Positions 8,069 to 19,292 of a DNA stretch of 64,000 nucleotides are shown piece after piece. Made by a program: the position numbers and the translations under genes. Numbering within the stretch: the first letter of the stretch is position 1; each line of letters starts with the position of its first letter. This DNA comes from Clostridia bacterium. Its GTDB lineage: Bacteria; Bacillota; Clostridia; Lachnospirales; Lachnospiraceae. The notes beneath the pieces are model-generated. The model was not told the origin of the DNA and did no database searches. It saw only the letters and a program-made list of their open reading frames with translations. The DNA lies in assembly GCA_910574255.1 (NCBI GenBank), contig CAJTAK010000007.1, forward strand, positions 186,001-250,000. The letters are read 5' to 3'.

Positions 8069-10092
8069 TCTATCGTCTCCTCCAAAATGCCTGCGGCCGG
8101 GAGATCCTCAGGCTTAGTATCGATTTGGATATCACGATTAAAAATTCCCAAACCTTTTTCATCAAACTCATGGCAGATTTCGGAATAACGACTGCTCTTC
8201 TGGAAACAACCCTCAAATAAAGATGCTCTCTTTTGTCTGGCCGCATCTTCAAAGAGATACATAATCACCTTATTCTTAAAAGTCTCAATAAATTTGTTAC
8301 GGTCGATTTCGTCTCCATTTTGCGGAATAACAATGTTCTTAGAGATAAAATACGGACCAAGTTGTTTGTCCTCATTTATTTTCTGTTTGGCTAAGAATTT
8401 GTTAATCGCTTTTCTCAGCTTATTCCATTCAACTTTCTGAACAACTTTCCTCCCAAGAATGACTGTCTTTCCCCTAATGCCTTCGTCATTATCATCTATT
8501 CCAATATACGCAAAATCCCACCGTCGTTTAAAGGCGGTATCCATAGGAAATACTCCCTGATCAGCACTATTCATCGTTGCCCAGATGTACATGTTGTCTG
8601 GTAGTCGCAGCTCTTCATAATCGCTTGATTGTCCGCCCAGTTCTTTCGCCAAGTACGCTTTAATATCCTCGGACGGCTTTACCGGATATTGGCTTACATT
8701 TCTTTCATCGCGATCTAAAAGCTGAAAAACCTCCCCGAATACTGCAGCTACATTTGCACGATTAATTTCTTCTATAAGAAGTAAATATGGTTTAACATCT
8801 TCTTTATTCTCTGAACGCCCATTTTCTATGGCTCTTACATACGTTCTCATAAAAGGACCCGGCACAAATTCATAAGATATCCCAGCTTTTGAAGGAACCG
8901 GCTTATACGTTCCCACAAAATGTGCATAGGAATAATCTGGATGAAATGTTACTCTTTCATATCCGCCGCCATTTTCTATTAGGTCCGCCCGTTCACAATT
9001 CAATCTATAACTTTTTCCTGTTCCTGGTGCACCGAAGACAATTCGATTATGTGCATATTCTTCTCCGGTATCCCTGTTTTTGCAACTGCAGCCAGTATAA
9101 TATTCAGGTTCTATGTAAGGTTTATAATCCATGTCTTCCTCCTCAGGCGCATCTTCCTCCATTTCCATATCTTCATAAATTGAATTTACGGCATCAGATT
9201 TATTTTCTCCAAATTTTACAGAAGCCGGTATCATAACAGTTACGGCACCAAGAACCCTATCCATAAAATCCTGCGGAAATATTCTTTTAAAATTTTCAAG
9301 CAGATAGGGATACTCATCTAAGACGGCTCTTATGACCGCAACTGCCTTAACTATATCAAGAGTACTAAGAGCCTGTGACGGGTCTCGTGAAAGCTCCGGC
9401 CCTATATATGGTGCATCATAGGCATCTATATAATTTAAAAAATCCTCTCGTTTGAATGCTTTCTTAAATACGCAATCTATTTCTATATCAAACTTAAAAT
9501 ATTTTCCTTTACCATTGTAACCAAAATCATAAGGTTCTTTAGTAACATGAGCAACACCCTTAAATCCCGGTTTCCAGTCCACTTCGGATTTTCCAACATC
9601 ACCGCCCAAAGTAACAAATACCTTTTTTCCATTAGTCAGTTCTTCTTTTAAAGTATAAACACCATCCACTGTTATGTTTTTTTCGCCGTTTAAGATGTTG
9701 TGAACTGTTTGCGGGAAACCACACTTCATTGATACAAAGCTGTTCTCTTCTTGTTTACATTCAGCAATGATTTCTACTGTCGCTTTTTCTAATACATCCA
9801 CCGGATAGTCCTTATATGAGTCATATACTTCCTGAAAAGACTCACCACGTCTGCTCAAGGGACGCTCGTCACTCCATCCTCTCCGTCCATTATCCGGGAA
9901 ATAATAATCAAACGAATCCTTGGCATATTTATATGTTGTTTTCTTGATTCCGAATCTTTTTTCGAGTACGGACCAATCGTCCATTCTGTTTTTATAACGG
10001 GCATCTGTCTTTGGCAGTCTTGCATAATACATACAAACGAGAGCTTGCTTCTCCGAATCACTGAGTTCATTAACATTTATCTCTTGAACCAT
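8065..10092 (-). CDS. McrB-like AAA+ GTPase of a restriction system
   Basis: 675 aa. The N-terminal ~330 residues are a DNA-recognition or adaptor region I cannot place; an acidic linker (MEMEEDAPEEEDMD) follows near 309-322. The motor domain has Walker A GAPGTGKS (354-361), Walker B LLLIEEIN (437-444), the McrB family signature MNSAD (507-511; MNTAD in EcoK McrB) and the arginine pair FKRRW (521-525). It should form the ring that translocates DNA and activates the LlaJI-type nuclease encoded next. ATG at 10092 with SD AAAGGAG, 4 bp after the methyltransferase stop. The DNA is visibly more AT-rich than in neighbouring housekeeping genes, consistent with acquisition by transfer. Confidence 0.9.
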   Translation of the reverse strand: MVQEINVNELSDSEKQALVCMYYARLPKTDARYKNRMDDWSVLEKRFGIKKTTYKYAKDSFDYYFPDNGRRGWSDERPLSRRGESFQEVYDSYKDYPVDVLEKATVEIIAECKQEENSFVSMKCGFPQTVHNILNGEKNITVDGVYTLKEELTNGKKVFVTLGGDVGKSEVDWKPGFKGVAHVTKEPYDFGYNGKGKYFKFDIEIDCVFKKAFKREDFLNYIDAYDAPYIGPELSRDPSQALSTLDIVKAVAVIRAVLDEYPYLLENFKRIFPQDFMDRVLGAVTVMIPASVKFGENKSDAVNSIYEDMEMEEDAPEEEDMDYKPYIEPEYYTGCSCKNRDTGEEYAHNRIVFGAPGTGKSYRLNCERADLIENGGGYERVTFHPDYSYAHFVGTYKPVPSKAGISYEFVPGPFMRTYVRAIENGRSENKEDVKPYLLLIEEINRANVAAVFGEVFQLLDRDERNVSQYPVKPSEDIKAYLAKELGGQSSDYEELRLPDNMYIWATMNSADQGVFPMDTAFKRRWDFAYIGIDDNDEGIRGKTVILGRKVVQKVEWNKLRKAINKFLAKQKINEDKQLGPYFISKNIVIPQNGDEIDRNKFIETFKNKVIMYLFEDAARQKRASLFEGCFQKSSRYSEICHEFDEKGLGIFNRDIQIDTKPEDLPAAGILEETIE

Positions 10093-10096
10093 CTTT

Positions 10097-11146
10097 TTAC
10101 TCCTTTATACTTGCATCGACACTGTCGTAGGGAATTCCGGCAAACGTCTTCAACACTGCTTCAAAAATAATTTTTGCCCCGCGTGCGGGAACTGCCATGC
10201 CTATCTGTTTACGAACCTCCTCCTTACTCCCTTCAAACACAAAGTCATCCGGAAAAGTCTGCAGGCGTGCACGCTCTCTATTTGTAAGCGCTCTATTTTC
10301 TGACCAGTGATATACATGTGTGCCGCCGCCGCCTGAACCAGTAATCGTATATGAAGGTTTATTCGGATCAAGCCGTTTGTAAATCTGACTAATTTTTGCA
10401 CCTTTCACATTCAGCCGCAGTTCCGGAGGGAGATCCGCCGTGAACGCATTTTGACCTGGTTTAATGTATTTTAAGCGTTCCACAACTTGCGGAGATTGCC
10501 TAGTGTGCTCATTATTTGGAGCATCTGCGGGTATCGGAGGAATTTCAATCGCACTACGGCAAGTCATCGGTTCGTAACCGTTAGGGGATGGCACCTTAAA
10601 CTCATATGGCAAGTCGTTTCGAATACCAATAATAATCATTCTATGCCGGGCCTGTGGAATACCATATTCTTCAAAACGATAAAGATTAGGAACAAGTCTA
10701 TATCCGGCATTTGTCATATCAGCAAGAATGCGTTTGAACGCCGTTCCTTCGTTCGCCGATTTGATGCCGCCTACGTTCTCTGCTAAAAACCATTTCGGGT
10801 GATACATATTCAATGCATTGATCCCGTAACTATATAGTGGTCCAAATTTTCCTTTAAATCCCAATTGTTCTCCAACAACTGAAAAATCATTGCACGGAAA
10901 GCCAAAAGCCAATGCGTCTATGTCTCCCAGCTTCGCAAGATCCAGTATATGTACGTCTTCGCAGTATACACTATTGGGATTATCCGGGCAGATATTATGC
11001 GTGTATGTCTGGCATGTGCTTTCATCATAATCATTTGCCCATGCATGGATAATTTTCATTCCGGGGACATCCGCATTCATCGCACCCCAGGCAAGCCCGC
11101 CTGGACCGCAGAATAATTCCCCGAGAGTAAATATAATATCGCTCAT
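10097..11146 (-). CDS. DNA (cytosine-5-)-methyltransferase
   Basis: 349 aa from ATG 11146 (SD AGGAGGAG; the TTG at 11164 overlaps this SD). All C5-methyltransferase blocks are present: motif I FCGPGGLAWG (12-21), motif IV GFPCNDFS with catalytic Cys85, ENVGG (VI), PQARHRM (VIII), NRERARLQTFPDDF (IX) and GMAVP (X). It protects host DNA from the two nucleases of the operon. One methyltransferase alone suggests a symmetric site; LlaJI itself needs two because its site is asymmetric. It is the first gene of the operon; no controller (C-protein) gene is visible. A GGGGG run in the target-recognition region (SGGGGTHVY) precedes motif IX. Confidence 0.93.
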   Translation of the reverse strand: MSDIIFTLGELFCGPGGLAWGAMNADVPGMKIIHAWANDYDESTCQTYTHNICPDNPNSVYCEDVHILDLAKLGDIDALAFGFPCNDFSVVGEQLGFKGKFGPLYSYGINALNMYHPKWFLAENVGGIKSANEGTAFKRILADMTNAGYRLVPNLYRFEEYGIPQARHRMIIIGIRNDLPYEFKVPSPNGYEPMTCRSAIEIPPIPADAPNNEHTRQSPQVVERLKYIKPGQNAFTADLPPELRLNVKGAKISQIYKRLDPNKPSYTITGSGGGGTHVYHWSENRALTNRERARLQTFPDDFVFEGSKEEVRKQIGMAVPARGAKIIFEAVLKTFAGIPYDSVDASIKE

Positions 11147-11164
11147 ATTAATCTCCTCCTGCAA

Positions 11165-11652
11165 ATGTTATAATAACATACAACAAATTTGTTACACGTG
11201 TTCGTAAAACTAATAAGTTCATATTAAGTCTAAGCATTGCTAATATACATCTTTCGCTCTTCGCTTATTTCTATGTTATCGTTCCAGTTTTAATATGATC
11301 GCTAACACCAAGTTCATCACATCACGGAACGCAATCACCTCAGCGGCTTTTAAGATTATATCAGTATCCCCTGACTTGCAAATTGATACTCCGCTGTTTC
11401 TTCCAAACTGTACTATTTTTCTGCCAAATCAACCATATTTGTTTCCATATGTCAGGTGGACATGCTTGTTGCCTTCAAAAATAAAATACGATCCTTATTG
11501 TATCCTATTTCATTCTGAAAAGCTATCATTTGTTCTGTGATTTAATATAATTTATATAAATTTAGATGATCTGGTATATTCCTATTACTATATTTATAAT
11601 TGTATTTCTAATAAGCTCATAATCTCAAAATAGCTATTTTAAAATTCAAAAG
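11165..11652. other. AT-rich gap upstream of the restriction operon
   Basis: About 490 bp without a convincing gene. It must contain the promoter of the methyltransferase operon, but I could not pick one with confidence. On the minus strand an open stretch without a start codon (roughly 11300-11450, containing SGVSICKSGDTDIIL and AEVIAFRDVMNL) might be a decayed gene fragment; I do not recognise it. Confidence 0.4.
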
Positions 11653-11683
11653 GGCCGACAGCATTTTTCCTTTACTGTCGGCC
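11653..11683 (-). terminator. Rho-independent terminator after guaB
   Basis: Perfect 9-bp stem GGCCGACAG (11653-11661) and CTGTCGGCC (11675-11683). The minus strand continues CTTTTGAATTTT, and the plus strand TTTGTTT. It lies about 60 bp after the guaB stop. Confidence 0.88.
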
Positions 11684-11744
11684 TTTGTTTATCTGCTTTT
11701 ATGTTAAGTGCAACTGTATAATTACAAGTCAGTTTCACCAAATT

Positions 11745-13241
<1,497 letters not shown>

Positions 13242-13257
13242 TTATTATTAATTTTCT

Positions 13258-13286
13258 ATCTTAGCGAAAAGGGGACTTGTTGTCAA
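13258..13286 (-). promoter_or_regulatory. guaB promoter
   Basis: On the minus strand, -35 TTGACA (13281-13286), a 17-bp spacer and -10 TAAGAT (13258-13263), some 56 bp before the guaB start. No purine riboswitch is evident in the leader or in the AT-rich 250 bp further upstream. Confidence 0.85.
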
Positions 13287-13533
13287 TACAATTTCTGACA
13301 AAAAAACTGCAAAAAAAGAACTCTGGAAATACTTTTTGAAAATGTATGTTTTATGCGTACATTTGTCTTTTTCTAGGGGACTTCTGCTTTATTCGATTAA
13401 ATTGCTAAAACAACTTCATCTTTCATCTTCTGATAGTCTGTCATTACACTTCCATACAAAATACGGATCATAATTTTCTAAATTTTCTCATCTATTTATA
13501 AAATCCCGTCACAGAGGATAAAATTTGAAAAAA

Positions 13534-13571
13534 GAAAGAGACATTACCTTTTTAAGGATAACATCTCTTTC
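13534..13571 (-). terminator. Rho-independent terminator after groEL
   Basis: Stem GAAAGAGA(C/T)AT with its complement ATCTCTTTC, arms beginning 13534 and ending 13571. The minus strand then reads TTTTTTC. It lies about 80 bp after the groEL stop and ends the groES-groEL transcript. Confidence 0.88.
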
Positions 13572-13652
13572 CATATTTAAAATTACATGTTTAAACAATC
13601 GGATTCCTGCAAGCAACGGTACAAAGTTAAGTTTATCTTATCGCACCTTGAC

Positions 13653-15296
<1,644 letters not shown>

Positions 15297-15373
15297 TTAA
15301 ACTCAAATATTATAATGTCAGGTCAAAACCTTTACTCTATAAACTCTGCAGGCCATTTTGCCCTATAAAGCTG

Positions 15374-15658
15374 CTATTCAACAATTGCCAGAATATCATT
15401 CTGCTTTACAATAATATACTCTTCATCCCCAAGCTTAACCTCATTGCCTGCATACTTGGAATAGATAACCTTATCGCCCTCTTTCACATGCATGGTCACT
15501 TCTTTCCCGTCAACCATTCCGCCAGGTCCTACTGCGATAACCTCCGCCTGCTGTGGCTTCTCCTGAGACTTGCTGGCCAAAATAATTCCGGAAGCCGTAG
15601 TCTCTTCCGCTTCAAACTGTTTCAGTACAACTCTGTCACCCAATGGTACTAATTTCAT
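15374..15658 (-). CDS. groES: Co-chaperonin GroES (10 kDa)
   Basis: 94 aa. MKLVPLGDRVVLKQFEAEE at the start, the mobile loop TTASGIILASKSQEKPQ, and the roof region VGPGGMVDGKEV are all present. It caps the GroEL ring. SD AGGAGG upstream of ATG 15658. First gene of the operon, behind the promoter at 15738-15766 and the CIRCE operator at 15699-15725. Confidence 0.98.
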   Translation of the reverse strand: MKLVPLGDRVVLKQFEAEETTASGIILASKSQEKPQQAEVIAVGPGGMVDGKEVTMHVKEGDKVIYSKYAGNEVKLGDEEYIIVKQNDILAIVE

Positions 15659-15698
15659 TTCTATTCCTCCTTAAGCTTTATACTATGCATTTTTATTA

Positions 15699-15725
15699 TT
15701 AGCACTCACCAACATCGAGTGCTAA
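15699..15725 (-). promoter_or_regulatory. CIRCE operator (HrcA site)
   Basis: Exact consensus TTAGCACTC, nine bases, GAGTGCTAA. It lies just downstream of the groES -10 box and before the start codon. HrcA is known to bind this site and repress the operon until heat shock. No hrcA gene is in this window. Confidence 0.98.
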
Positions 15726-15737
15726 CTTACGGATATT

Positions 15738-15766
15738 ATATTAATGCTTTCAATTTTATTTGTCAA
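15738..15766 (-). promoter_or_regulatory. groESL promoter
   Basis: Minus strand -35 TTGACA (15761-15766), spacer 17 bp, -10 TAATAT (15738-15743), directly upstream of the CIRCE element. Confidence 0.9.
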
Positions 15767-15961
15767 CACATTTTCAAAAATTTATTCTTTTTTTATTTTT
15801 TCATCAAACCCCAACCATCTCCCCAATCAAACCAAACCACCCAAACCCCACCACCTTACACACAAAAAATACGATTAAATTCAACGTCATAAAAATGAGC
15901 TTTTCCAACTTAAATCAATACCCTCACTATTCACCTTCCACATTCCGCCCATAAACAGGGT

Positions 15962-16180
15962 GTGCCGAAAAACAGGTCCGCAGACTTTTTCGATATCAGG
16001 TGTCCGGCTGTTTGCGTACACGCTGTATGATCTGGGCGAACATTACTCAAGATACCCAAAAGTCCTCAAAAACGTCCAAAGTAATGTCCGCTCAGAGCAT
16101 GCGGCGTGTACGCAAACCGTCCGAACACAGGATATGAAAAAGTCTGCGGACCTGTTTTGCGGCGCACCGTCCGTCCCCAC
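15962..16180 (-). repeat. Long covarying hairpin element, copy 1
   Basis: Inverted repeat with arms of about 85 bp (15962-16046 and 16081-16167) around a 34-nt loop, then CGTCCGTCCC at 16168-16177. It shares fixed motifs with copy 2 (22423-22640): GTGTCCGGCTGTT in the left arm, AACCGTCCGAACAC in the right arm and the terminal CGTCCGTCCC. Other arm segments differ between copies but stay paired. It lies downstream of the codY terminator. Orientation is given as minus because both copies follow minus-strand genes; the true strand and function are unknown. Confidence 0.85.
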
Positions 16181-16182
16181 AC

Positions 16183-16219
16183 AAAAAAAGCTGAACAGAA
16201 ATCCCACTCCCCATTCAGC
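16183..16219 (-). terminator. Rho-independent terminator after codY
   Basis: On the minus strand GCTGAA (16219-16214), an 18-nt loop, TTCAGC (16195-16190), then seven T residues. It starts 14 bp after the codY stop codon. Confidence 0.85.
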
Positions 16220-16232
16220 CTTCGTACCTCCA

Positions 16233-17006
16233 TCAAGCCTTTTTAAGCTTCTCCAACTCCTCAAACACCACATCATTCACCACTTTAATATACGTCCCCT
16301 TCATGCCCGAAGACCGGGACTCAATCACCCCTGCACTCTCAAACTTCCGAAGCGCATTCACAATCACAGACCGTGTAATCCCCACGCTATCCGCAATCCT
16401 GCTGGCCACCAGAATCCCTTCATTCCCCTTAAGCTCCGCAAAAATATGCGTAATAGCCTCCAGTTCCGAGAAAGACAGCGTACCAATCGCAGACTTCACA
16501 ATCTGAATCTTACGCTTCTCTTCCTCCGTCTCCTCATTCACAGAACGCATCATCTCCAGGCCAACCACCGTAGTGCCATACTCACTTAAGATAATATCAT
16601 CAATATCATACTGTTCCCTGTACTTATATAAGAAAAGTGTTCCCAACCGCTCTCCCGCAATATCAATGGGTGTGATGATCGCCTGATAATCCTGTACATT
16701 GTCAGACACAAAGCCCAGCGTCTGCAGATTCACATTCTCCTTGGTAGAGAGAATCCCCAGAAGCCGCTCATTCAGCGCCTCATCAATGTGATCTCCCACC
16801 TCTCCGGAAATCAACTCCCGAATCTCCTCTACACCCTCACAGCGACTGACTCCAAGAACCTTTCCCTTTCTGCTGAGCACCAGAATATTTGATTTCAAAA
16901 TATCCGTGAGAACCTGGCAGATATCATTAAATACAACCTTACTGGAATTGTTATTGTGAAGTAATTTGTTAATTTTTCTTGTCTTATCTAATAATTGTAC
17001 GCTCAC
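16233..17006 (-). CDS. codY: GTP-sensing global regulator CodY
   Basis: 257 aa. It starts SVQLLDKTRKINKLL and has the GAF-type sensor domain (about 1-155; VLTDILKSNILVLSRKGKVL, SRCEG) and a C-terminal winged HTH (about 200-257; ASRIADSVGITRSVIVNALR, then GVIESRSSGMKGTYIKV). CodY binds branched-chain amino acids and GTP and represses nutrient-uptake and sporulation genes in rich conditions. Two GTGs compete: 17012 is only 2 bp from the AGGAGG, whereas 17006 has ideal spacing and matches the usual MSVQLLDKTRK start, so 17006 is chosen. It lies downstream of topA with its own promoter. Confidence 0.95.
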   Translation of the reverse strand: MSVQLLDKTRKINKLLHNNNSSKVVFNDICQVLTDILKSNILVLSRKGKVLGVSRCEGVEEIRELISGEVGDHIDEALNERLLGILSTKENVNLQTLGFVSDNVQDYQAIITPIDIAGERLGTLFLYKYREQYDIDDIILSEYGTTVVGLEMMRSVNEETEEEKRKIQIVKSAIGTLSFSELEAITHIFAELKGNEGILVASRIADSVGITRSVIVNALRKFESAGVIESRSSGMKGTYIKVVNDVVFEELEKLKKA

Positions 17007-17051
17007 CCGCACCCCTCCTTTTGTAGAAGCCTAACCGAACATCATGCTGTG

Positions 17052-17080
17052 ATACTAGCATAAGTTGTCAAACTTTTCAA
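17052..17080 (-). promoter_or_regulatory. codY promoter
   Basis: Minus strand -35 TTGAAA (17075-17080), 17-bp spacer ending TATGC, -10 TAGTAT (17052-17057). It lies between topA and codY, so codY can be transcribed apart from topA. Confidence 0.65.
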
Positions 17081-17177
17081 TTATTTTTTTGCAAAATTTT
17101 GAAATTTTTTTTTACAGTTTCTACTTAATCACTTATTTAAAACAGACAGGTACGGTAGCTATAGCAACTTTTATCCC

Positions 17178-19256
17178 TTATTCTCCATTATTTCTTTCCC
17201 TCGTCTCCCGATATCCGCAGCCTTCGCCGGCACACACCAGATTATGCCCTTTTTCTACCATATAGCTGCCGCACTTGGGGCATTTCTCCTTTGAGGGCTT
17301 CTGCCAGGACATAAAATCACAGTCCGGATTGTTTTCACAGCCAAAATACTTCCGTCCCTTCTTGGTCTTGCGCAGAACTACCTCCGCACCGCATTTTGGA
17401 CAGGAAACCCCGATTTTCTCCAAATAGGGCTTTGTGTTCCGGCAATCCGGAAATCCGGGACAGGCTAGGAACCGCCCGTGAGGACCGTATTTAATTACCA
17501 TATTGCGGCCGCAGAGATCACAGACCACATCCGTTACTTCATCCTCAATCTTGACTTCCTCAAGCTCCTTCTCCGCCGTCTTAACCGCTTCCTCCAGATC
17601 CGGATAAAAGTTCTCCACTACAGTCTTCCAGTTGACGGTTCCTTCCTCCACACAATCCAGAAGTCCTTCCATATTGGCAGTAAAATCCGATTCCACAATC
17701 GTCGGGAAGGCTGTCTTCATCATATGATTTACCACCTCGCCAAGCTCGGTGAGATACAGATTCCGATTCTCTCTGGAAACATAGCGCCGTGCTATAATAG
17801 TCGTAATGGTAGGCGCATAAGTACTGGGACGCCCGATTCCCAATTCCTCCATGGTCTTTACCAGCGCTGCTTCCGTATAGTGTGCCGGCGGCTGTGTAAA
17901 ATGCTGCTGGCTGTCCAGGGCTTTCAGCTCCAGCGTCATATCCTTGGAAAGCCCCTTTAAAAGCTGCCCGCTTTCTTCCTTCTCATCTTCCTGAACATAT
18001 ACGGACATAAATCCGTCAAAAGACAGGCGGGAAGCTGACAGTGTAAAGCGATAATCTCCTCCGTCAATCTTTGCAGATGAGGTCTCATAGACGGCGTCCG
18101 CCATCTGGCTGGCCATAAACCGTTTCCAAATCAGCTGATACAGCCGGAACTGATCCCGGGTAAGAGATTCCTTCAAGGCAGCCGGAGTACGGGAGATATC
18201 CGTGGGCCGTATGCCTTCATGGGCATCCTGAATCTTTTTGCCGCTCTTTTTTGCCAAATTGCCGGCAGAAATATAGTTTTCTCCATACTGCTCCGTAATA
18301 TAGGCCCTGGCATTTTTCTGAGCTTCCTCGGAGATTCGGGTGGAATCCGTACGCAGATAGGTAATAACTCCCACCGTTCCGTTTCCCTTAATGTCAACCC
18401 CCTCGTAAAGCTGCTGGGCCAGACTCATGGTCTTCTGAGTTGAAAAATTCAATGCCTTAGATGCCTCCTGCTGCAAAGTACTGGTAGTAAAAGGAAGGGG
18501 GGCCTTCTTCGTGCGCTCACCCGTCTTTACCTCCGCCACCTGGAAGGATACGCCTTTAAGCTCGGATAAGACTTTGTCCATTTCCTCCTTGGACCCAATG
18601 GCCATTTTTTTAGACTTGGTTCCGTAGAATTTTGCCTTAAGAGGCTTCTTGACGCCTTCCGGCAAAAGCTCCGCCTCCAAAGTCCAATACTCCTCCGGAA
18701 TAAAGGCATTGATCTCTTCCTCCCGGTCCGCAACCAGCCGCAAAGCCACCGACTGTACGCGGCCGGCGCTTAAGCCGCGTTTCACCTTTGCCCAGAGAAT
18801 GGGGCTGATGCGGTAGCCTACCATCCGGTCCAGCATGCGCCGTGCCTGCTGGGCGTCTACCAGATCCATGTCAATCTCCCTTGCGTTTTTCAGGGATTCC
18901 TTTACCGCCGTCTTTGTAATCTCGTTAAAAGTAATCCGGTACATTTTCTTTTCATCCAGATTTAATGCCTTAGACAAATGCCAGGAGATCGCTTCGCCCT
19001 CCCGGTCAGGGTCCGTTGCCAGATAAACCTTATCCGCCTTTTTCGCTTCCTTGCGAAGCTTTGCCAGAATATCGCCTTTTCCACGAATGGTTATATACTT
19101 GGGCTCATAGTCATGCTCCACATCAATTCCAAGCTGACTTTTCGGCAGATCCCGCACATGTCCCTGGGAAGCCAGTACCTCATAATTACTTCCCAAAAAT
19201 TTTTTGATTGTCTTTACCTTGGCCGGTGACTCTACAATAACCAGATTCTTTGCCAT
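17178..19256 (-). CDS. topA: DNA topoisomerase I
   Basis: 692 aa. Type IA topoisomerase that relaxes negative supercoils. TOPRIM domain at the N-terminus (NLVIVESPAKVKTIKKFLG; acidic TDPDREGEA at 81-89), catalytic Tyr300 in GVITYLRTDSTR, and three C-terminal Cys4 zinc ribbons (CDLC...CPGFPDC, CPKC...CENNPDC, CPKC...CAGEGC). ATG 19256 with a GGAAGAGGAAG SD. It follows dprA by 36 bp; the yifB-dprA-topA-codY order is common in Clostridia. Confidence 0.98.
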   Translation of the reverse strand: MAKNLVIVESPAKVKTIKKFLGSNYEVLASQGHVRDLPKSQLGIDVEHDYEPKYITIRGKGDILAKLRKEAKKADKVYLATDPDREGEAISWHLSKALNLDEKKMYRITFNEITKTAVKESLKNAREIDMDLVDAQQARRMLDRMVGYRISPILWAKVKRGLSAGRVQSVALRLVADREEEINAFIPEEYWTLEAELLPEGVKKPLKAKFYGTKSKKMAIGSKEEMDKVLSELKGVSFQVAEVKTGERTKKAPLPFTTSTLQQEASKALNFSTQKTMSLAQQLYEGVDIKGNGTVGVITYLRTDSTRISEEAQKNARAYITEQYGENYISAGNLAKKSGKKIQDAHEGIRPTDISRTPAALKESLTRDQFRLYQLIWKRFMASQMADAVYETSSAKIDGGDYRFTLSASRLSFDGFMSVYVQEDEKEESGQLLKGLSKDMTLELKALDSQQHFTQPPAHYTEAALVKTMEELGIGRPSTYAPTITTIIARRYVSRENRNLYLTELGEVVNHMMKTAFPTIVESDFTANMEGLLDCVEEGTVNWKTVVENFYPDLEEAVKTAEKELEEVKIEDEVTDVVCDLCGRNMVIKYGPHGRFLACPGFPDCRNTKPYLEKIGVSCPKCGAEVVLRKTKKGRKYFGCENNPDCDFMSWQKPSKEKCPKCGSYMVEKGHNLVCAGEGCGYRETRERNNGE

Positions 19257-19292
19257 GTATACTTCCTCTTCCTTCTATTACATTTACTACCT

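Noticed and set aside
11254-11450. Open minus-strand stretch in the gap before the restriction operon (contains SGVSICKSGDTDIIL)
   Set aside because: No start codon, no ribosome-binding site and no family I recognise; only a possible gene fragment.
13472-13486. CodY-box-like sequence AATTTTCTAAATTTT upstream of guaB
   Set aside because: Three mismatches to the 15-bp consensus in an AT-rich region, 200 bp from the promoter; expected by chance.
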